A stretch of 48,876 bases of DNA from UBA5232 sp964557565 (GTDB taxonomy: Bacteria; Patescibacteriota; Dojkabacteria; SC72). How positions within the stretch are numbered: the first letter of the stretch is position 1; every line of letters starts with the position of its first letter. This document shows, piece after piece, positions 44,155 to 48,876 of this stretch. A program made the translations under genes and the position numbers. The stretch is taken from positions 1-48,876 of the forward strand of contig CAZLAH010000005.1 of assembly GCA_964557565.1 (NCBI GenBank), in the 5' to 3' direction. The notes under the pieces were generated by a model that saw nothing but the letters and a program-made list of their open reading frames with translations, had not been told where the DNA came from and did no database searches.

Positions 44155-45546
44155 ATGAAAGTATATTTGAAAGAAATAAAAGAACACTATCCAGAGCTAG
44201 AAATTAGAAACTATGATGAAAATGTTTTTTTTACAGCATTTAATCATGATTCAAGAAATATCTCTGAGAATGACCTTTTTGTTCCAATAGTTGGAGAGAA
44301 ATTTGATGGGCATGATTATATTAAGGAAGCTTTGTTAAATGGTGCCTCTGTAGCTTTGTGTGAAGGCTCACGAGAGATAGAAGGTTTAGAAGCTATGACG
44401 AAGCCATTGATATTTGTTGATTCTGTTGAGGAAGGCTTGGAGAAAATCCTGAATTATGCTATTTCCCCAATTAAGGCACCAATTATTGCTGTAACAGGAA
44501 GTACTGGTAAAACTACAACAAAGAGGATGATTGTAAAAATATTACAAGAGAAAATGAGTGTTTTGAGCGATGATCGTTCTAATACCGTATGGGGAAATGC
44601 TGTTCTCTTAAGTAAGTATACAGATCAGAAAGCTATTGCTTTGGAATGTGCTATGGATAGGCCAGGAGAGATTGCATGGCATGTAAATTCTGTAGATCCT
44701 GATATTGGTATCCTTTTAAATATTGGTCATGTTCATGCTGAGAATGTTGGTGGTATAGAGGGAGTTTTTAAGGAGAAGAAAGATTTGGCGGATTATATGG
44801 AAAGGACTGGTAAACCATTGATTCTAAATATAGATGATGAGAGATTGTACAGTATTAAGAGTAATTACAAGAAAGACTCTGAGATAATAACGTTTGGGAA
44901 GAATGTGGAGGCAGATTTTGTAATTTCAGATGTAGTTGTGGATGATAATGGTACTCATTTCTCTTTTAGTTACTATGATAATACGATCCCTGTTAATTTG
45001 AAGATATTTGGAGAAGGATATGCTTACAATGCTATGGCTGCAATAATCGCAGCTAATTTGTTGCAGGTTGGGATAGAGGATTGTGTTAAGTATGTTGAAG
45101 AGTATGAAGGAGGTAATGGTAGGTTCGAGAAATTGGAATATGGAGATAATCTTGTAATTATCAATGATGCATATAATGCAAATCCTATCTCTATGAGTAT
45201 GTCAGTAACAACATTTGGAAATATTTATGGAGGAAAAGATGATTATCATACGATTGTTGTTTTGGGTGATATGAAAGAATTGGGCAATGTATCTGAAAAA
45301 AAACATATGGAATTAGGAGACTTGGTTAAGATGTATAATTTTGACGAAGTCTATTTTGTAGGTGAGATGGTTGAGAGTTTTGGTTTAGGAGAATCAGTTA
45401 ATTCTGCAGATGAAATTGCTGCATTGTTGAATGAAAGAATATCTACATTGCAAGGTGAAAAAATAGCAGTTCTTCTTAAAGGAAGTAATTCAATTGGATT
45501 GTATCAAGTACCAGATTTCCTAAAAAAGCTAGGGGCAATTAGTTAG
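44155..45546 (+). CDS. murF: UDP-MurNAc-tripeptide--D-Ala-D-Ala ligase
   Basis: MurF completes the UDP-MurNAc-pentapeptide, the substrate of MraY. At 463 residues it is normal length. The ATP loop is VTGSTGKTTTK (113-123), the N-terminal domain shows NHDSRNISENDLFVPIVG, and the C-terminal domain has DAYNANP, the MurF-specific signature, with DNA-level position in a wall gene neighbourhood. The ATG at 44155 is preferred over a TTG three codons upstream. It is divergent from mraZ with a 256-base region between them, and convergent with murG. Confidence 0.95.
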   Translation: MKVYLKEIKEHYPELEIRNYDENVFFTAFNHDSRNISENDLFVPIVGEKFDGHDYIKEALLNGASVALCEGSREIEGLEAMTKPLIFVDSVEEGLEKILNYAISPIKAPIIAVTGSTGKTTTKRMIVKILQEKMSVLSDDRSNTVWGNAVLLSKYTDQKAIALECAMDRPGEIAWHVNSVDPDIGILLNIGHVHAENVGGIEGVFKEKKDLADYMERTGKPLILNIDDERLYSIKSNYKKDSEIITFGKNVEADFVISDVVVDDNGTHFSFSYYDNTIPVNLKIFGEGYAYNAMAAIIAANLLQVGIEDCVKYVEEYEGGNGRFEKLEYGDNLVIINDAYNANPISMSMSVTTFGNIYGGKDDYHTIVVLGDMKELGNVSEKKHMELGDLVKMYNFDEVYFVGEMVESFGLGESVNSADEIAALLNERISTLQGEKIAVLLKGSNSIGLYQVPDFLKKLGAIS

Positions 45547-45557
45547 ATGATTCCCTT

Positions 45558-46727
45558 TTAGAGAGATAGATAATTTAAGATTCTTTCTGTAGCATCTTTT
45601 GTGAAAATACGCGTCAAATCTTCTTTGTTAACAATCTTCTCCTTTTTTAAGAATGAATTTACCTTGTGTACGAGGGTATCCCCTATTAGTTCGCCCTCTT
45701 CTATTATCATAGCTAGTCCTAAGTCCTGAAGTATTTGAGCATTCTTTCTTTGCTCGTCATGAGTTACCCATGGTATTGGAATAAAGATGGAAGGAATTTG
45801 TAGTAGTCCAATTTCATATACAGTATTTGCACCTGCTCTACCTACAAAAAGGTCAATATTTTTAAAGAGGAATCCTATTTCTTCATTATTTATATATTTA
45901 ACTATGTGTATATTTGATTGTATTCTTTTGTCTAACTTCTTTTGTTCTAGTTGGAGGTCTTCATAGTCATGAAGTGATTTGTTATCCCCTGTTTGTATTA
46001 TTACTTGGAAATTATCAGCAAGCATATTCATAGACTCCTTTACTGTAGAATTTATTAAGTGAGATCCAAGACTTCCTCCAGATATGTATATGATTGGATA
46101 TTTTTCTTGTTTCGCTATCATAGATTTTAATTTTTCTACTAGTTTCCCTTTCCCATCTGTTCTAAAAATATCTTTTCTAACAAGATTGCCTGTGTGTATC
46201 ACTTTTTCTTTTGGGAAATATTTTTCTGAAGAAGGGAATGTAACAAATATCTTTTCTGCTACTTTACTAACTATTTTGTTTGCTAATCCTGTAGCTGCGG
46301 TTTGTTCGTGTAAATATATTTTTGTGTTAAAGAATTTAGCCATCATGGAAACAGGTACAGAAACAAATCCCCCTGTAGAGATTAGTATCTCTGGTCTAAA
46401 CTCTTTTAATATTCTGTAAGAATCAAGTATTCCTAAGAATGTTCTAAAGAAAAGCTTAATGCTTTCTATCTCAAGTGATCTTTGTAATTTTCCTGCTCTA
46501 ATATATTTCTTGTTAAAGTTTTCTTTTTCAAATATTTTCATTTCTAAAGAATTTCCTGTTTGTTCTCCTACCATTCCAAGATCTCCTCCTACGTAGAGGA
46601 AGTTTTCATTGTTAATGTCGTATTTTTCTTTTAAGGCTGAAATTAAGGCTTGGGCGGTTGATATGTGTCCTCCTGAACCTCCTCCAGTTATTATGACTCT
46701 TTTCGGTAACTTGTTTCTATTCTGCAT
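45558..46727 (-). CDS. murG: Lipid II synthase MurG
   Basis: MurG adds GlcNAc to lipid I at the inner face of the membrane, giving lipid II. This 389-residue GT28 enzyme has the glycine-rich loops ITGGGSGGHIS (13-23) and YISGGSLGSHLIN, the patch STGGFVSVPV, and GRAGANTVYEIG, whose acidic residue contacts the donor uridine ribose, followed by DEQRKNAQIL. Its ATG overlaps the end of ftsW by 11 bases. Confidence 0.95.
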   Translation of the reverse strand: MQNRNKLPKRVIITGGGSGGHISTAQALISALKEKYDINNENFLYVGGDLGMVGEQTGNSLEMKIFEKENFNKKYIRAGKLQRSLEIESIKLFFRTFLGILDSYRILKEFRPEILISTGGFVSVPVSMMAKFFNTKIYLHEQTAATGLANKIVSKVAEKIFVTFPSSEKYFPKEKVIHTGNLVRKDIFRTDGKGKLVEKLKSMIAKQEKYPIIYISGGSLGSHLINSTVKESMNMLADNFQVIIQTGDNKSLHDYEDLQLEQKKLDKRIQSNIHIVKYINNEEIGFLFKNIDLFVGRAGANTVYEIGLLQIPSIFIPIPWVTHDEQRKNAQILQDLGLAMIIEEGELIGDTLVHKVNSFLKKEKIVNKEDLTRIFTKDATERILNYLSL

Positions 46728-47919
46728 TGTTATGATTCGAATATNNNNNNNNNNTACTTATATTTAGTAGTATACCAATTCCAATTAGTGTGACAAGTGT
46801 ATTAGATCCTCCATATGTTAAGAATGGTGCAGGTATTCCCGTAAGAGGTATTAATCCTACGTTTGCGGCCATATTTAAGAGTGCTTGTGTTACAAGCCAA
46901 ACAGTAATTCCTGCTGCTAGTAATTTCCCTTGTTTATCAGGTGCATTTAATGCGATTCTAAATCCTCTCCAAAGGAAAAGGATCCATGCAAGTATGATTA
47001 TTGTTCCACCAATTAATCCTAGTTCTTCAAGTATTACAGCATATATGGAATCAGTGAATGCAGTGTTTTCAACTAGATATCCGAATCTTTGTCTTGATTG
47101 GCCAAATCCTTTTCCGAAGAGTCCTCCAGATCCTATCCCTATCAATATTTGTTGCATTTGGTATCCTGATCCTTTGGGATCTGCAACTTCTCCAGTCAGA
47201 ATGAGATTTAAGAATGTCTTTATTCTCTCGAATCTGTATGGCTCAAGTATTCCAGCAAGAACTGCTATTGGCAAAAAAAGTAATACTATCGCAATGGATC
47301 CGAATGTATGGGTTTTGTCTTCTCCTGCCATTAAAAACATTGCAAATGAGGTGATGCAGATGATCATTGTTGTTCCAAGGTCTGGTTCTAAAAGGATTAG
47401 TAATGCAACGATACCAAGTATAACGAGGAACCCTAGTAGGTTTTTTCCGAATCCTTCTTTGAATGCTGTAGAAAGATTAGTATATTTGTATTCTTGTTTT
47501 GCTAGCCAACTTGAGAGGTACAGAATTAGTGCTAGTTTGGCAAATTCCGCTGGTTGTATTGGTGGAATTGGTCCAAGTGAGAACCATCTTTTAGATCCGT
47601 TGATCTCTTCTCCAAGGAAGAGAACTAGCGCAAGGAGTACTATTATGATAATTAGAAAAGGGAGTGAGAGTTTTAGGATCTTTTTGTAATCCCAATGGTA
47701 AATTATGAAAGCGGGTACTGTTCCGATTACGATCCAGATTAGTTGGAATTTAAGGAAGTAGAATTGGTCATTAAAGAGGGAGTTTGCTTTAAATACGCTT
47801 GCATCGAATATCATTATTGCTCCAAAGATAGCCATGAATATTGAGAAGAAAAGGACAAATTTGTCAGGTTTTTGTATGTTGTTAGTTTTTCTTTTTTGGG
47901 GTTGAGGTATTTTAGGCAT
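46717..47919 (-). CDS. ftsW: Lipid II polymerase FtsW (SEDS family), with a 10-N gap
   Basis: A SEDS glycosyltransferase that polymerises lipid II with FtsI. About 400 residues with ten membrane helices. SEDS motifs: NGSKRWFSLGPIPPIQPAEFAKLALI (the conserved Glu and Gln), LLEPDLGTT, the loop region GFGQSRQRFGYLVENTAFTDSIYAVILEELG (acidic residues near the active site) and the C-terminal GIPAPFLTYGGSNT. Ten Ns hide four codons near the end; the frame is kept if the gap length is exact. A TAATAT box lies 7 bases before the ATG. FtsW rather than RodA is preferred because of the dcw neighbourhood. Confidence 0.92.
   Translation of the reverse strand: MPKIPQPQKRKTNNIQKPDKFVLFFSIFMAIFGAIMIFDASVFKANSLFNDQFYFLKFQLIWIVIGTVPAFIIYHWDYKKILKLSLPFLIIIIVLLALVLFLGEEINGSKRWFSLGPIPPIQPAEFAKLALILYLSSWLAKQEYKYTNLSTAFKEGFGKNLLGFLVILGIVALLILLEPDLGTTMIICITSFAMFLMAGEDKTHTFGSIAIVLLFLPIAVLAGILEPYRFERIKTFLNLILTGEVADPKGSGYQMQQILIGIGSGGLFGKGFGQSRQRFGYLVENTAFTDSIYAVILEELGLIGGTIIILAWILFLWRGFRIALNAPDKQGKLLAAGITVWLVTQALLNMAANVGLIPLTGIPAPFLTYGGSNTLVTLIGIGILLNISXXXXYSNHNNAE
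46745..46754. other. Assembly gap (10 N)
   Basis: Ten undetermined bases near the 3' end of ftsW. The flanking frame stays open with this length, so it may be an exact-size masked stretch. Confidence 0.99.
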
Positions 47920-48040
47920 ATGATGAATATTAATATACTATATGGGGCTTGATATAGGAAGTTGTTGTTTAGCTGGACTACTGATATTGATTTTAGTACA
48001 ATTAAATTATGTGTAGATTTAATTTTTTTTAGATATATTT

Positions 48041-48286
48041 ATGGAGGACACATTGAATGGTAATGTGAATCCAAATAGCTCTAATACTGATTCTACTCTA
48101 GATCCTGGACAGGTTGCGAAAGATATTCAAAGTTTTGATTCTCAGTCAGTACCAGAAGATTTGGATATTAAGTGGTTAAGATGGAAATGTTTAGTTTGTG
48201 GTTATGTGTATGAGGGTGCTACAGCTTTAAAGGTTTGTCCTAAGTGTGGTAATGAGGATCCTGACAAGTTTGATGATGCTGAATAG
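48041..48286 (+). CDS. Rubredoxin-like zinc/iron ribbon protein (81 aa)
   Basis: The C-terminal 35 residues form a rubredoxin-type metal site: C50-LV-C53 and C66-PK-C69 in WKCLVCGYVYEGATALKVCPKCGNEDPDKF. This matches the rubredoxin-like C-terminal domain of rubrerythrins. The N-terminal 40 residues are polar and unstructured (Asn/Ser/Thr-rich). It probably carries one iron or zinc and may transfer electrons in an oxygen-defence chain, though no partner is nearby. ATG at 48041; it is divergent from ftsW. Confidence 0.85.
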   Translation: MEDTLNGNVNPNSSNTDSTLDPGQVAKDIQSFDSQSVPEDLDIKWLRWKCLVCGYVYEGATALKVCPKCGNEDPDKFDDAE

Positions 48287-48323
48287 GCTGGTTGCGGAAA
48301 GGTTTTGTTTTAGAGTGTTTCCT

Positions 48324-48352
48324 TTGTAATTCTTCTTTTTTTGTGATAAAAT
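48324..48352 (+). promoter_or_regulatory. Promoter of 64-residue small protein gene
   Basis: TTGTAA (48324-48329), a 17-base spacer, then TAAAAT (48347-48352). Predicted start near 48359, giving a leader of about 45 bases that ends in a strong Shine-Dalgarno sequence. Most genes here are leaderless, so this arrangement stands out. Confidence 0.6.
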
Positions 48353-48390
48353 CTTTGATGTAAATCTTTGGGTGTGGTTCTTTTATAGAA

Positions 48391-48398
48391 AAAGGAGG
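48391..48398 (+). promoter_or_regulatory. Shine-Dalgarno sequence of small protein gene
   Basis: AAAGGAGG, a near-perfect anti-16S match, 6 bases before the ATG at 48405. It fixes the start and shows that this short frame is translated. Confidence 0.85.
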
Positions 48399-48404
48399 AT
48401 TTAA

Positions 48405-48599
48405 ATGTCCGATCCGAAAGGAAGATCTTCACAGGAAGGCAAAGATGGATCCTCGCATGAGACCTTTTGGGAAGGTGATCGTAGGGTAAGCTACGATATT
48501 AAACCTGACAATTCAGGTGGTTTTTCCATTAGTCATGCACATGTTACAAATCAAGATGTCCCTAAGGGTGATGACGATAGGCATGATCCGAATCACTAA
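48405..48599 (+). CDS. Small hydrophilic protein (64 aa), unknown
   Basis: A very polar, Asp/Gly/Ser/His-rich protein with no Cys, no membrane segment and no recognised family. Short sequence blocks EGDRRVSYDIKPDNSGGFSI and SHAHVTNQD suggest a small beta-rich unit of two or three strands between disordered ends; the end is HDPNH. It is probably a small cytosolic protein. The full promoter and perfect Shine-Dalgarno sequence point to strong expression. A 12-bp hairpin and a candidate RNA follow directly. Confidence 0.75.
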   Translation: MSDPKGRSSQEGKDGSSHETFWEGDRRVSYDIKPDNSGGFSISHAHVTNQDVPKGDDDRHDPNH

Positions 48600-48625
48600 C
48601 AAAACATTATAAACACCACACCCTT

Positions 48626-48662
48626 GAAGGGATAACCAGGTTTTCATACAGGTTATCCCTTC
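48626..48662 (+). other. Perfect 12-bp hairpin after small protein gene
   Basis: GAAGGGATAACC (48626-48637) pairs perfectly with GGTTATCCCTTC (48651-48662) around a 13-base loop. No U-run follows on either strand, so it is not a standard terminator. It may be the 3' end structure of the small-protein mRNA, or the 5' part of the RNA that follows. Confidence 0.6.
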
Positions 48663-48671
48663 TAAAAATGT

Positions 48672-48783
48672 GCAAGAGGGTTGAGAGTTGGTAGAAGCTC
48701 TCTATGCGAGTCCCTACCCTGTTTGAACAGGATGTGGCGGTTGAGCATACCTGCGGTGCAAGTCCGACCTCTTGCTTTTTTTT
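48672..48783 (+). ncRNA. Candidate structured RNA with tandem T-loop-like motifs
   Basis: A closing 8-bp stem GCAAGAGG (48672-48679) with CCTCTTGC (48768-48775), followed at once by eight Us (terminator-like 3' end). Inside are a GAGAG/CTCTC hairpin (48683-48702) whose loop TTGGTAGAAG recalls a tRNA D-loop, a CCTGT/ACAGG hairpin (48718-48731), and a T-arm-like CGG-TGCAAGT-CCG (48754-48766). The nonamer TGCRAGTCC occurs twice (48705-48713 and 48757-48765). The two halves can alternatively form GGTAG/CTACC and GGTTG/CGACC stems, which co-vary. It does not match SRP, RNase P, tmRNA, 6S or a riboswitch that I recognise. Confidence 0.6.
48768..48783 (+). terminator. Intrinsic terminator of candidate RNA
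   Basis: The 3' half of the closing stem, CCTCTTGC, directly followed by eight Us. It separates the RNA from the convergent tRNA-Leu. The stem also has a shorter U-rich side on the minus strand. Confidence 0.7.
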
Positions 48784-48815
48784 ATGTTATTAAATGTGAA
48801 GTTTTATCAATAATA

Positions 48816-48876
48816 TGCCGAGAGAGGGAATCGAACCCTCACTCTATTTCTAGAACGGGATTTTAAGTCCCGCGCG
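48816..48876 (-). tRNA. tRNA-Leu (TAA), partial
   Basis: The minus strand shows the anticodon stem CGGGA/TCCCG around CTTAAAA (anticodon TAA, codons UUA/UUG), a variable arm TCTA-GAAA-TAGA typical of type II leucine tRNAs, a T-arm GAGGG-TTCGATT-CCCTC, and the acceptor 3' strand TCTCGGC plus discriminator A at 48816. The 5' acceptor and most of the D-arm lie beyond the window. CCA is not encoded; TAT follows. Confidence 0.93.

Noticed and set aside
46790..47689. 299-codon plus-strand ORF opposite ftsW
   Set aside because: Antisense shadow of ftsW. Its translation is low-complexity with many Pro and Ser residues and matches no family.
48672..48783. SRP (4.5S), tmRNA, 6S, RNase P or common riboswitch assignment for the RNA
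   Set aside because: No GGAA apical loop with the SRP core, no RNase P P4 motif, no tag frame or alanine-tRNA ends, no 6S central bubble, and no match to the conserved cores of the FMN, TPP, cobalamin, glycine or THF riboswitches as far as I know them.
48681..48866. 61-codon plus-strand ORF
   Set aside because: It runs through the structured RNA and the tRNA-Leu antisense strand, with no Shine-Dalgarno sequence and no recognisable protein.
1..48876. Stop-codon reassignment (TGA as Gly)
   Set aside because: Genes such as truB and rsmH end cleanly on TGA at expected lengths, and no family protein needs TGA readthrough.
1..48876. CRISPR array, insertion sequence, prophage or integrase
   Set aside because: I saw no evenly spaced repeats with unique spacers, no transposase or integrase motifs, and no inverted-repeat ends. 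The only tandem repeat is coding (33858-34325).

Overview
The window comes from an AT-rich (roughly one-third G+C by eye), very gene-dense bacterial genome assembled as a scaffold: it has two 100-N gaps and one 10-N gap. Compact housekeeping proteins (trigger factor without its PPIase domain, threonyl-tRNA synthetase without its TGS domain), sortase and DUF2341-type surface proteins, almost no intergenic space and many overlapping gene ends suggest a Patescibacteria/CPR organism, possibly close to Dojkabacteria (WS6) or Microgenomates. No rRNA is present, so this placement is inference. Reading frames fit the standard bacterial code, with TGA used as stop.

Layout. 1-5 kb, minus strand: tRNA-Val, a GT4-like glycosyltransferase, two unknown proteins, clpP, trigger factor and a sortase. 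5-13 kb, plus strand: a gap-interrupted membrane-anchored protein, a YibE/F-like membrane protein, an AI-2E-family permease, a PEP-synthase-like protein with a degenerate active site, and mutS. 13-15 kb, minus strand: an orphan winged-helix regulator and hisS. 15-18 kb, plus strand: a class A penicillin-binding protein. 18-32 kb, minus strand: translation genes (pheT, pheS, rplT, rpmI, infC, thrS, rsmD, tyrS) together with a DUF2341 surface protein, a SpoU methylase, recG, a 36-residue membrane peptide and a RelA/SpoT homologue. 32-39 kb, both strands: a Cys-rich membrane protein, rarA, a membrane-anchored methyltransferase, truB, rsmI, a TatD nuclease and a protein with a duplicated VWC-like Cys motif. 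39-48 kb: the division and cell-wall cluster (mraZ, rsmH, ftsL-like, ftsI, mraY on minus; murF on plus; ftsW, murG on minus). 48-48.9 kb: a rubredoxin-like protein, a 64-residue unknown protein, a candidate structured RNA and a partial tRNA-Leu.

How it works together. The dcw cluster and the class A PBP cover lipid II synthesis (MurF, MraY, MurG), polymerisation and septal crosslinking (FtsW, FtsI, PBP1A-like). Three 10-bp-spaced MraZ boxes sit at the head of the cluster. Translation genes form a second theme, and the sortase and exported proteins a third. Many first genes have a -10 box 5-9 bases before the start codon, which predicts widespread leaderless mRNA. The 64-residue protein near the right end is the clear exception, with a full promoter, a leader and a perfect Shine-Dalgarno sequence. 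The features most likely to be undescribed are the candidate RNA at 48672-48783, the MraY lacking canonical aspartates, and the PEP-synthase-like protein whose phospho-histidine is an aspartate.
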